64,000 bases of DNA from NCBI GenBank assembly GCA_017654935.2, contig CM065706.1, positions 4,854,117 through 4,918,116 on the forward strand, read 5' to 3'. This DNA is from Phymorhynchus buccinoides (lineage: Eukaryota; Mollusca; Gastropoda; Neogastropoda; Raphitomidae). This document shows positions 43,242 to 56,600 of this stretch, piece after piece (the stretch's first letter is position 1; the number at the start of each line of letters is the position of its first letter). A model generated the notes under the pieces. That model made no database searches. It saw nothing but the letters and a program-made list of their open reading frames with translations, and was not told the DNA's origin. The translations under genes and the position numbers were made by a program.

Positions 43242-44856
<1,615 letters not shown>

Positions 44857-45158
44857 GAACCCCATAAAAAGCACTGTTCTTCTTCTGGGAGTTCATAGTC
44901 CCTACCACGCTTTCGCGTATCTGGGGACTAGCGATAAAAAAAAAAAAGCGGTTCTAACCTCCAGGAGCAAGAGAAGTAAAGACATAACGGAAGGGAGGGA
45001 GGGGGGGGGGGGGGGGGGGGTAGAGAGGAAAGTAGAATTCCTGACTCTAAGCAGCAAACCAAATTAGCAAAAATCAGAGAAAGAAAACGGGTGTGTCAAA
45101 CTTCAGAAACTTGAAATTTAGACTGAGTCTATCCTTACACTAGGCTCTCACGTTCTGT

Positions 45159-45159
<1 letters not shown>

Positions 45160-45252
<93 letters not shown>
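45160..45252 (+). repeat. (GA)n microsatellite
   Basis: About 46 GA units. A (TG)n tract lies at 45630-45716 and further GA tracts at 43319-43434 and 44044-44110. Confidence 0.95.
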
Positions 45253-45255
<3 letters not shown>

Positions 45256-45414
45256 AAAGAAGATAAAGAATAACAAGAAGAAGAAGATGGGAGAAAGAGA
45301 GAACAAGAGAACGAATGGAAGGATTATAGCAAAGCCGGTAGGAAAGAGTTAGGCAGACAGACGGACAGAGAGAGAAAGAAGAGCGTATGAATGAATGAAA
45401 ATCTGGGACATTAA

Positions 45415-45636
45415 CCCTTTCACCGCCAAAGTCGCATTTTAGCACCACAATGATTTAACTTCTATGTCACTAAAAGCATCAAATTGGGGTCTATTATCGA
45501 AAGACTCTATTGTCTTAGTTTTTGTGTGAGGGTGTTTGTGTATGTGTGTTGGTGTATGTGGTCAGTCCATGCGGCTCGGTTGCTGTGGCTTACCGAATGG
45601 GGTATGAACGAGTTGGCGTCGATAAATATGTGTGTT

Positions 45637-45717
<81 letters not shown>

Positions 45718-45996
45718 GAGAGAGAGATAGTTGCTTTGTATATGCGCTGTTGCTGGTTGGTGTCACTCTTGAATGCTGTTTTTGTTGTCTGTTGATGAAT
45801 CATTGATTGTAAAGCGCTTTGGGCTCATCTGAGGTAAAGCGCTATATAAATGTACAATTATTATTATATATAAGTAAGGATAGACCTTATTTTTATATGT
45901 CACAGAAAAATCCCTAATACTGCAGATGGGTTTTGATCTCTACCCAGGTAAATTTAATGGAAATGTTTGGCTGAAATATGGCTGGCGGTGAAAGGG
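45415..45996 (+). mobile_element. TTAA MITE, family A, with a nested retroelement insertion
   Basis: TTAA on both sides (45411-45414, 45997-46000). The body is interrupted at about 45522-45868 by a segment with a (TG)n tract and an end AAAGCGCTATATAAATGT plus ATT repeats, which looks like the 3' tail of a retroelement. Confidence 0.82.
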
Positions 45997-46403
45997 TTAA
46001 TAGATGTAAAGATGGTGGGAACGATCCTGGAGACAATGCCGGAAGGCAGTACAACACCAGGAAAGTCCCGAATTAGTAACAATACGATTTTTTAGAAGAG
46101 CGTAAAGTACACACTCATTTATAAGAGGGGGGAGAGATGCAGAAAACTCGGACACCGCCCACTCAGTTTTCAGTCACGGGGAAATTCCTGCACTAAACAC
46201 AGCTGCCAGCAATAAACTAACTTGATGGAGGAGGGAGAAGAAGAAGTAGGATGAGGGTAAAGTAGAGGGGGAGGGGGGTGGGGTGAGAACCCCCAATTCT
46301 CCAAGAATGAGAGACACAGAGATGGGGAGAGGGGAGAAAAAGAAGGGGGAGAAGTGAACAGAAAAAAAAGAGAGATACAGATAAGAAGAGTCGGTGTAGG
46401 TCA

Positions 46404-46650
46404 AGATGTGCCCCCCCCCCCCCCCTACATTTCTCGGGTAATTCCATTTGTCCGTTTTTGCCTTTCTTACCAAACATGAAGCTGTATTGTATGAACATTT
46501 TCAGCTAATTATCTTTGTTCAATCATTAATTGCAGTCATGATAAAGGTCATTATCTAATAGGACCCCCAACCCCCCCCCCCCCTATGTAGTGCAGTACAC
46601 CGTGGTATTTCAGTGTCACAGTCGTGGTTCATTGAGTTTTTCCGTCTTAT

Positions 46651-46695
<45 letters not shown>

Positions 46696-46812
46696 AGGGT
46701 TAGGGTTAGTATTAGCTGAAAAGGTTAATAAAATACAGCTCTATGTTTGGTAAGAAAGGCAAAAACGGAAAAATGGAATTAACCGAGAAATGCAAGGGTG
46801 GTGGCACATCTC
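46404..46812. mobile_element. Fold-back element with telomere-like repeats, copy 2
   Basis: The left arm (AGATGTGCC ... CCGTTTTTGCCTTTCTTACC ... TTTTCAGCTAA) recurs inverted at 46712-46812. The centre holds C and G runs and TAGGGTTAGGGTTAG at 46694-46708. Confidence 0.82.
46651..46694 (+). repeat. Poly(G) run in fold-back centre
   Basis: 44 G followed by TAGGGTTAGGGTTAG. Other long G/C runs: 4639-4664 (C), 22559-22579 (C), 23221-23243 (G), 36593-36640 (G), 45001-45020 (G), 49245-49267 (C). Confidence 0.95.
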
Positions 46813-47006
46813 TACCTTTACCGAGAGTCCCAGGAAATGAAACAGACAGACAGACAGAAAGCAACAAGAATCTGAGTCAAAGCGCTAATAAGAAGAGAGG
46901 GGTCGGGTCACTGATGTTGCTGAAAAGGGTCAAACTATTCTGGTTCCCACGAATGGTCAGGACTCAGCTGCTTACAGTAAACTGACTGACTTGGATCGTA
47001 GGGAGC

Positions 47007-47561
47007 GTGAGTGAGGTCCTCCTCCGAGGGCGCCACCACGACCGTCCACCGACAGCTCCCCAGAACACACTGATCCCCATGACTTTGACCCGAACGCACC
47101 AAGGCATAGAGTGGATTGGAAACCGAAACTGAGGTCACCATGAGAGCAGGGCATGCAAAGCTACTGAATTTGAGACATTTTTTAATTTTATGATTGATGG
47201 AAAATGAGGCCGATGATAACGATGATGATGAAGCTATGGAGTTCCGTATCGGTCTGAGACTGCATGGCAGGGCTGTATTCTACGCTTCCTTTCATAATGA
47301 TATCCCGGCGTTAACCAGGCCCGAGAACTACAGACACCTGCAGTGTTGGTCTTGCAATTAGAGCAACACTCTCAGAATCGCATCCGTATTAAGCGGATGA
47401 AACTCGACTGTGTGGATTCAGTCTTCCCATTGAGCCCATAGCCACTCACTCTGGGTAGGAGTCGGTCCAGGACCGAAAAAACCCTCGCCTCTGACGGGAT
47501 TCGAACCCAAGACCTCCCAGCCAGTAGTCCGCGACGCTAACCACTACACCACGGCGGCTGG
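47007..47561 (-). mobile_element. tRNA-SINE-like repeat, normal orientation
   Basis: On the minus strand, GCCGTGGTGTAGTGGTTAGC (A box) then GGGTTCGAATCCC (B box), and a 480-bp tail. Reference copy for 23759-24322. Confidence 0.82.
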
Positions 47562-47984
47562 TTAGTTCTCCACTGTATTTGTTATGTCATTTGTGAAATG
47601 TCTGAATCTTGGTATTTGCTTTCCCTTTTTTGTGTATGTGTGTGCATTGTGTGTGTGTGTGTGCGTGTGCGTGTGCGTGTGCGTGTGTGTGTGTGTGTAT
47701 AAATTGCATTGTACAAAAACACAAACATTCTTAACAAATCTTAAGGGTCACTTTCATTAGCGTTGCAAACCAAAAGACGTTTCAATTCAACCAAATCTGT
47801 ATACATTTCAAATATGTTTAATTCAATTATTTGTGTACCACCCGAACCTCAAGTTTTATCATATTCATTTTTCTAGTTTTGAAACACTCGCTCAACATGA
47901 AATACCACATTGAAGCCAAAAAATCAGAAAAGCACAGCAAGTCGAAACTTGAAACAACAACAAAAAGTCCAAAATAATCTTCTT

Positions 47985-48135
47985 CTTCTTCGCCTCAGGC
48001 AGCCAACTCAATCAGGCTGAAGATTCTGCTGCACTTTAGGGGGTAGTAAGAAGACAAGAAATTAGAAAGCTGAGGAGATATAAGTAGCCTAATGGAAAGG
48101 AAAGTAAACGTAAAATAAACCTAGTGTGGATCTGA
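47985..48135 (-). repeat. Dispersed repeat, inverted partner of 41850-42012
   Basis: See partner; about 150 bp with few differences. Confidence 0.75.
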
Positions 48136-49099
48136 TTTTAAAAAAGAAGAAAAAAAAGAGAAGTGGACCATAGCCTTTATTTCGTAGTATCTGGGCAAGA
48201 CCAATCCGGCTACCATAGCGGTCCCCGGGGGTGAACCCCAACCGGCACAGCTCCTGTCCTTCAGGTGTGTCCACTATTTGTTTGGCTAAAGGAAATAAAA
48301 AACGCAATGGCATTGCTTTCTAATCACAGAGACTGACATTCTGATTCAGACTGTTCCCAGCGGGAGAGCATGTTGCTGCAACGGAAGTGCAGCGCTACAT
48401 TTGTTTGCCTGCTATTTGAATATGTGTCACCCACTGAACTGAACTACATGTTAGTTAGTTAGTTAGTCTGTTATAGTTCCGTCAACAGCTATGGTTATCT
48501 CAGGACTGTCACCGCGTAAAGTTCGACCACGTATAACATACAAAACACACATCAATGATTCTTAACAACATAAAAAAACAAAAACGGAGAAAAAAAGAAA
48601 AAGTACAATTCACGACATGGCATCTCCATCATTGTACCCAATAGCTCATAATTTCACACAGTGCTGGAAGCGTTGAGCCACTCTACTCTATTTATCGGAC
48701 CCAGGTTATAAAAAAAACAGTAAAAAAAGATAACAAACACATCCTAGTAAAAAAAAATATATATAAAAGCCATATAGGCAAATATGCACTGCAGAATGGG
48801 CAACATGTGCTAAATCAAGTGTGTAAACCAGTAAACAATAAAAAACAACAACTGGCATGTCATAAATTGTAAATGAGGATGGAGAGAATGAAAAATGGGG
48901 ATGAGGGGCTACTCAGTTTAAAGCTCCCCCACCACGACAAGGTGGAAGCCCGCGTGGGAGAACTACATGTCACAAGGCTTTCTCTTACGGAATGGTAAAA
49001 TGGGCTTTTATGTGCGCGCAAGATCTTGTACACGTATGCTTTCGCACCTAGGACCTCGGTTTTAACTTCTCATCCCAAAGGCCTATGACTTACGAACCC

Positions 49100-49700
49100 C
49101 CTCTCCCCGAGGGTGTACCGGTCCACACCTTCTGGAAGTTCTGTGCTTGTAACCTCCTCTATTCTGCCACTCTCTTTGACTCTGCCTTTCATTCCTTTGC
49201 TTTCTATCATCTACTATCTTTCTGACTTATTGGCCCATTCTCCTGCCCCCCCCCCCCCCCCCCCCCCAACAAATCTTCCAAATAAAATGTTCTCCTTTGA
49301 GCTCCTCTGGAATCAGATTGTGTCAGCTGTATGCAGCGGGGAGACCAGTAAAAACTGAAAACGGACACACGTATACTTTACCCATTATGGCCTGGGAATG
49401 TAGAATAAGAAGCTTTCGCATATAGGACCTTGGTTTTCAGTCTCATCCAAAGGACTTTATGGCTCATCAGTGAACCTCCTCTCCCCGTGGGGATACAAAG
49501 GGGGGGGGGGGTCTTTTGCATAAATAGCCCCCCCCCCCCCCCCACCTTCTGGAAGTTCTGTGCTTGTAACTTCCTCTAATCTGTCGCTCTCTTTGACTCT
49601 GCCTTTTCCCTTTGCTTACTGTTATCTACTATCTTTCTGCCTTACCGGTCCATTCTCCTGCCTGTCTTAAGAAAAAATCTTACAAAGATTTTCTCCAGCC
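49100..49700 (+). repeat. Two tandem copies of the CTTCTGGAAGTTCTGTGCTT repeat
   Basis: 49100-49400 includes the 3' part (GAGCTCCTCTGGAATC ... ACCCATTATGGCCTGGGAAT), so it shows the family's full length of about 300 bp. 49480-49700 is the second copy. A reverse piece follows at 49900-50230. Confidence 0.75.
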
Positions 49701-50940
49701 AAAGACGGACGGTGACATGCTCAGTGGTCCTAACTATTTCTTTAGTTAGGCGCATAACGGCAGCATGATGCATCTGCACTCATTTTGACAGGAAACGGTG
49801 TGAGCGAGCGATGAAGAAGACCAATGAACCCCCTTCTTTAGCAAGGAAGGCCTGAGGAACTGCTGCTAACTTCTGCTAAAGCAACTTCTAAAAAAATCCA
49901 GACCAACTTCTTCTTCTTCGATCTGCGTTCGCAGGCCCAAAAAGGCCATAATGGGAAAAGTACGCATGTGTCAGTTTTCAGTGGTCTCCCCGCTGCGCAC
50001 AGCCGACACATTCCGATTTTGGAGGAGCTCAAAGGAGACAAGTCATTTGGAAGATTTGTTTTGAAAAAAAGCAGGAGAATGGGCCAAATAAGTCAGAAAG
50101 ACAGTAGATGACATTAAGCGATGGAAAAAGGCAGTCAAAGAGAGTGGCAGATTATAGGGGAAGTTACAAGCACAGAACTTCCAGAAGGCAGGGGAACTAT
50201 TTTCGTGAAAGCCCCCCGGTATCCCCACGGAGAGAATCAAACCCACAGTTTTCTCACATTGTCATGGGAGAAGAGTGATTTACTCTTACAACGCTACAGC
50301 CTCGGTCTGAATGCCATTGTTTTGGGATGATCTACACAACTTCAGAAATGGGTAAAAAACTAACAAAACCACAAATTGGAAAAAAACACCAACACCATCA
50401 CAACCAAAATGAAATGAAAAGGACAGCAGAAAACGTCATAAAGAAAAGACCCACCCATCCAAAAAAAAGGTTTCTTAACAATAAAAATAATTAAAAAAAG
50501 ACAAAAGTTTAAAATCTGATAATCACTTCTAATGACTATCACGACAATTGACAATACAGCCTGCCTGAACTAATCAATCAATCATCGTGTTTTCAACAGC
50601 AAAAAAAAAAAAATGTTTACAAATATATAAATTGCTTGAATTAATATAAAACCAACAAATAGATCATTACCCCACCCAAAAAAAAAGAAATAAAGAAAAA
50701 CTGCATTGCAACTGACCAAATAACTATCTCGATAATAAAATTAAAATAATTTGGGACTTTCCTGGTATTGCAGTACCTCCAGGATCGTCTCACCATCTTT
50801 ATAGTAATTAATGTCCCATATGTGCCTGTTCCAGGCCGGAGGACGTTAAACGAACTGTCATCAGCAACTGACCAAATAAAAACAATAAAAAGACAGTAAT
50901 TATTGTAAATTTACAATGCAATGCTGCTTTCAGTCAACAG

Positions 50941-50971
<31 letters not shown>

Positions 50972-51018
50972 ACTTATACAACTAGGAGCTATAAAGAAAA
51001 AATAGAACGCTTTATATA

Positions 51019-51296
51019 GGTGAAGACGGGGCAAAAAGCCCATGGGCGGGTAAGAAGCCCATGCCAATTATCTCATGAAATAAAGCAAATTTCAGTCAAA
51101 TTTGCCCATGAGACGAATGCTAAAACATTAACACTCGTTTCATGGGCAAAATGTGACTGAAATTTGCTTTATTTCATGAGATAATTGGCATGGGCTTCTT
51201 ACCTGTTTTAGCATTCGTCTCATGGGCAAATTTGACTGAAATTTGCTTTATTTCATGAGATAATTGGCATGGGCTTTTTACCCCGTCTTCCCCTAC
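51019..51296. mobile_element. Palindromic MITE
   Basis: Ends GGTGAAGACGGGGCAAAAAG and CTTTTTACCCCGTCTTCCCC are inverted. The inside repeats AATTTGCTTTATTTCATGAG and its complement several times. Confidence 0.75.
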
Positions 51297-51915
51297 TGAT
51301 GTGGAATGTCCACGCTTGGCCTGGCATCACAATTAATTATGTTGCAATGTGAAGGCAGAGCACACACACACACAAAACCAGACAATTACATCAATAGACG
51401 ATTTTCGGAAAAAAAATTAGGGGAGAGCATTTCGAGTCGTGAAAATTAGAGTTGTTTACCTCCATGAGTCCATTACTTAGTCAAATACCATAGCAACAAT
51501 GCAACAATGACGTCGAAGCTTGAAACCGCAGAATGCGAGTCAGAGACTTATAAACATGTTTAAAAAAAAAAATGTATCCACAAACTGAAAGAATTTTCAA
51601 AATGTGATGTAAAAATACAAATTATATCAAATCTAGAATGACGCACTGTGTTCTAAGTGATTTAAGTCTACTGAAACACATGAGGTGAGAGCTGGGGATC
51701 TACATGATGGAAGAGTAATTTCCCCCGTTTGACCATTAAATTAGGCAAGAAATTACTCCCCTGAATCATTTCTGAACAATTCCTATTGAGATGAATAACA
51801 GCCCAGGAACAACAAAACAAAAAAATACTGAGCAACACACCACAAATCCTCTTTGGTAGAAGGCCTTTCTGCCTCATGCACTTCGGTTTTCCAAGCATCT
51901 AATAAAGACCTTTAA

Positions 51916-52828
51916 CCTTTACCGGATCACGCTTTTGACTACACAGACACGATGGCGCGGGTCTTCCACGACCCATACTCAGTAACAAAAAAAAAGGGAC
52001 ATGCATTTTAAGTGTTTATCCTGGTCCAGATGATGCGGGTCCTCCAGGACCCATACTCGTCAAAGAATCACCATATGTTTATACTTCTCCAGATGGCGCG
52101 GGTCTCCCACGACCCCCACTCAATGCACTGCAGTGACCTATTTCTGCTCTTTAAAGTAGGGGTCGTGGGAGACCCACGCCATCTGGACAAGCATGTTAAC
52201 CTTTACCGGACTTCTGGGGTCGCCCACGACCCCTTGACACACAAAACATGTTATATCTCTAAAACTATTTAAGCAATCTTCATGAAATTTCATGACTTTG
52301 TCAAAAACGTAAATGGCTTTAAGTGTGTTAAATTTCATTAATGTGTATAAAATATAAATGACGTAATATGACGCGTAATTTTGATATACCTGTCCGGATG
52401 ACGGGGGTCTCCCACGACCCCTACTTTAAAGAGCACTGCAGTGCATTGAGTAGGGGTCGTGGGAGACCCCCGCCATCCGGACAGGGATAAACACATGGTG
52501 TCTCTTTGACTAGTAGGGGTTGTGGGAGACCCCCGCCATCCGGACAGGGATAAACACCTCGGAATTTGCTCTTTGCTGAGTAGGGGGTCGTGGAAGACCC
52601 CCGCCATCATGTCTGTGTAGTCAAAAGCATGATCTGGTAAAGGTTAAAATGACGCATCAAATTACGTCATTTGTATTTTATACACATTAATGAAATTTAA
52701 GACACGTAAAGCCATTAACGTTTTTGATAAAGTCATGAAATTTCATGACGATTGTTTAAATAGTTTTTGAGATATAACAGTTTTTGTGTGTCTCTGGGTC
52801 GTGGGCGACCTAGGAAGTCTGGTAAAGG
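51916..52828 (+). mobile_element. TTAA element family C, split by a second copy of itself
   Basis: The outer element starts CCTTTACCGGATCACG (TTAA at 51912) and ends AAGTCTGGTAAAGG at 52828. It is split by a full copy at 52200-52643 that sits between TTAA duplications. The interior holds repeated palindromes of the form GGGGTCGTGGGAGACCCC. Confidence 0.8.
52200..52643 (-). mobile_element. TTAA element family C, nested inner copy
   Basis: Starts CCTTTACCGGACTTCTGGGG and ends GATCTGGTAAAGG with TTAA on each side (52196-52199, 52644-52647), in opposite orientation to its host copy. Confidence 0.82.
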
Positions 52829-53157
52829 CCCCACCCCCTACTCCTTTACACACACACAGTGACACACATATATGCGCACACACTCACTATGGGTACATGT
52901 GGAGACCAAACCTCTGCCTCAAAGAGGACATAAAGTCCACATAGAAGTTGATCTCTATTGCGATATTATAAGTAAATTGGCTTGTATCTGCAAATAAACA
53001 TTCGAAAAAACCCGCCATTGGAAAGTACCAGATTGAAGGTTTGTGGAGGCCACCATTTTGTGCCAGGTTGTGACGTCACAGACTCAGTTTCTCTTAGACT
53101 TCTCACAGTCTATTAAGATGAAACCAGGAACAAGGGTGACTTCATTCAACAGCAACA

Positions 53158-53362
53158 CTGACCTGCTACACACTGAGCAGCTACACACTGAGCAGCTACA
53201 CACTGACCTGCTACACACTGACCTGCTGCACACTGACCTGCTACACACTGACCTGCTACACACTGACCTGCTGCACACTGACCTGCTGCACACTGACCTG
53301 CTACACACTGACCTGCTACACACTGACCTGCTACACACTGACCTGCTACACACTGAGCAGCT
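53158..53362 (+). repeat. 15-bp minisatellite
   Basis: About 14 units of CTGCTACACACTGAC, with GAGCAG variants at both ends of the array. About 300 bp past the ZNF2 stop codon. Confidence 0.92.
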
Positions 53363-53665
53363 AAAGAAAAGAAGGAGGGGTGAGAAGCTCTTAATTTACG
53401 GTCAGATTCCTACCATTTTCAATAATTTATGATAATCAGCTGTACATTTCTGCCCACCTGAGTCAGATCAAATGATTTCTTCTTCGAAGTTGTGAATTTC
53501 TGCTGTTAAAACATGGATTTTCTATAAGTATAACAAACTGCAACTAAATGCTGAAAAGACAGGAGCGCCTTAAAACACGGTAATCCTGAAGACATTTTTT
53601 ATCTGCTTTTTCAATCCTGATTTCAGGAGTCTTACTCCCAAACTACTTCTACCCTCTACAATAGT

Positions 53666-56600
53666 TCACTGTCTTTTGCTCTTCACTGACTTCGACCCGT
53701 TCCCCGAATGTCGTTTTTTCATATGCTGGGACAGCTGGCCACACTGTATAAATGCTGCGTCGCACACGGAACACTTATAAGGCCTGTGCCCCGTGTGAAT
53801 CCTCATGTGAACTCTCATAGTTCCCAACTGGGTGAACGTTTGGTGACATACCTCACACTCGTAGGGTTTTCTGTCCATGTGTGTGATCATATGCCTGGTC
53901 AAGTTTGCTTTTGAGCAAAATTTGGCATCGCAGGTCACGCAGATGTTTTGGGGCGGGAGATCGGAATGGACCAGCGCGTGCGCCTCCAGCAGTCCTTTGC
54001 TTCGGAAAGCTTTCGGGCACTGCTGATATTTCCAAGGACGCGGTTCCCAGGAAGCGGATTGGTCGTGTTTCGTCACGTGCGACTCCCCGGCGTGTCGTTT
54101 AGCCACGTGTTTCTTCAACAGGCAGTTCATCAAGAAAACTTCCCCGCAGACTGAACACTGAAATGGCTTCTCTCCGCCGTGCCGCAATCTCACGTGCTTG
54201 CTGTAACTCGAGGAGTGCGTGAAACTCCTTCCGCATGTGGCGCACAAGAACGGTTTCTCCCCGGTGTGCTTCCGCATATGCTCTTGAAGATGGTTGCGAC
54301 TTTGAAACGCTGCCGGGCATTGCGGGCAGGTGTGGATCCTCTTTTTGGCCCCTGGTTTGTGCCGCAGCATGTGCCTCTCCAAAACCTCGGCCCCGTTGAA
54401 CGCGGCTTTGCACTTGCTGCATGGGAAGGGTTTGACAGTGTGCGTTCTCATGTGCCTTTCCAGCTTGTTGTTGGTAACGAAGGTTTGATCACACTGGGCG
54501 CAGTAGAAAGGAAATGCTTCCGGATGTACCATTTTCTTATGTGCGTAAAAACGGCTTTGATTTTGGAAATCTTTGCTGCATTCTTTGCACCGATAGTTCT
54601 CCCCCGTGTGAATTTTCATGTGTCGCTTCAGACCATTCATAGCGCTGTAACTTGCTGAGCACTTGTTACAATTAAACCGCTCTGCTGGGCACGGACGGTT
54701 CTTTTCCCTTCTGTGAGTTCTCATGTGGCGTTGCAGACTGTCCAAGGAGATGGCAGTTTCCGTGCACCTGGGGAAAGAAAGCGGCTTCGGTGAGGAAGCG
54801 CAATGTTGCATGGTCCTGTGATAACCCAGACTGCTCTTGGAGACGAAGACCTCACCACACTCTGGGCACAAGAAGGACTTTCTGCCGCCTTCATTTTCTG
54901 GCTCTTCCTTCACTTTCAATGCTTCGGCAAAACCATCACCGTCTTTACTTAGGCGTTTCTTTGGTTTAATCCGTTCAGCAGAATCATCATCGCCATCTTC
55001 ACCAGAGCGTTTCTTTGTTTTCATTGGTTCACCACAACCTCCACCATCTTTTCCTGGGCGTTCGTTCGGCTTCGTTGGTGCAACGCAATCCTCGCCGTCT
55101 TGTTCTGGCTCTCTCTTCGCTTTTACTACTGGGTCCTCATAATCGTATTCGTCGGTGCTTTCTCCATCTTCAGACAAAGAGTCTTTGTCAGGTTCCCCAC
55201 CCTCATCACTGCTGTAATCTCCCCCTGCTTCCTGGTGGGCAGGTTCGCCCCCAAAGGTCAACATGTCCTCAGGCAGAGAGACCTCAGCACTGCTGGCTGG
55301 GCCCGGGGACACGTCTTCTGCAGGACTCTGGTTCTGGAGCATCTCTTCTGCAGGACTCTGGTTCTGGAGCATCTCTTCTGCAGGACTCTGGTTCTGGAGC
55401 ATCTCTTCCGCAGGACTCTGGTTCTGGAGCATCTCTTCTGCAGGACTCTGGTTCTGGAGCATCTCTTCCTCAGGACTCTGGTTCTGGAGCATCTCTTCTG
55501 AAGGACTCTGGTTCTGGAGCATCTCTTCCTCAGGACTCTGGTTCTGGAGCACCTCTTCTGCAGGACTCTGGTTCTGGGGCATCTCTTCCTCAGGACTCTG
55601 GTTCTGGAGCATCTCTTCTGCAGGACTCTGGTTCTGGAGCACCTCTTCTGCAGGACTCTGGTTCTGGGGCATCTCTTCCTCAGGACTCCGGTTCTGGAGC
55701 ATCTCTTCTGCAGGACTCTTCATCTCTTCATCAGGACTCTGTTTAGGGAGCATCTCTTCATCAGGACTCTGGAGCCTCGGTACATTCTCAAACCTGGTCA
55801 ACTTCATAAAAGATTCTGGCATCGACAAGGCGGCTTTCCTTTTTGGGGCAGTCTTCCCCGATGTTGTCTGCAAGTGCAACTTTCCAGTATCAACTGGCGT
55901 GTCTGGGAAAACCTCTTCCGGATGCTTCCTTTCGTGGTGTCTCTTCAGATAATCCAGTCCAATGAACTGTGCGTGGCAAATCGTACACGACAAACAAGGT
56001 GCATTACCAGGAACAGACTTTCTACTGGGTGGTTTTGGTTCGTTTGGGGAAAATTCTTTTCCTGGATGTTTCCATTCATGGTGCCTCTCCAAATACTGTT
56101 GCTGGGTGAATTTTGCACAGCAGATCGTGCATGAAAAATAAATCGTAGAATTAGTTTGTTTGTCTAGTGAAACCTGTTCCGAATCCTTGTTTTTCACCAG
56201 TTCTGAATCCTCATTTGCCTGTTCTGAATCCTTGTTTTTCACCTGTTCTGAATAATTTTTCACCCGTTCTGAATCCTTTTTCACCCGTTCAGAATCCTTT
56301 TTCACCCGTTCTGAATCCTTTTTCGCCCATTCAGAATCCTTTTTCACCCGTTCAGAATCCTTTTTCGCCCGTTCTGAATCCTTTTTGACCTGTCGCAAAT
56401 TGTTTTTCACCTGTTTTGAATCCCTTTTCACTCGTTTTGAATCCTTTTTCACCCGTTCAGAATCCTTTTTCACCCGTTTTGAATCCTTTTTCAACGGTCG
56501 CAAATTGTATTTCACCTCTTTCAGATGTAGGCTTTTGTGGTGCCTCCTCGCGCCGTGAAGCCAGTAGAATGTTGACGGCGCTTTTTTGCAGCGTTTTCTT

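Noticed and set aside
51668..51898. 76-residue minus ORF with a hydrophobic stretch (GVLLSIFLFCCSWAVIHL), like a type II membrane protein start
   Set aside because: No following exon or family match; one hydrophobic run in A/T-rich DNA is easily chance.
55015..55952. Plus-strand ORFs rich in QDSGSGASL and SISSAGLWFW
   Set aside because: Antisense shadows of the QSPAEEMLQN array in ZNF2.
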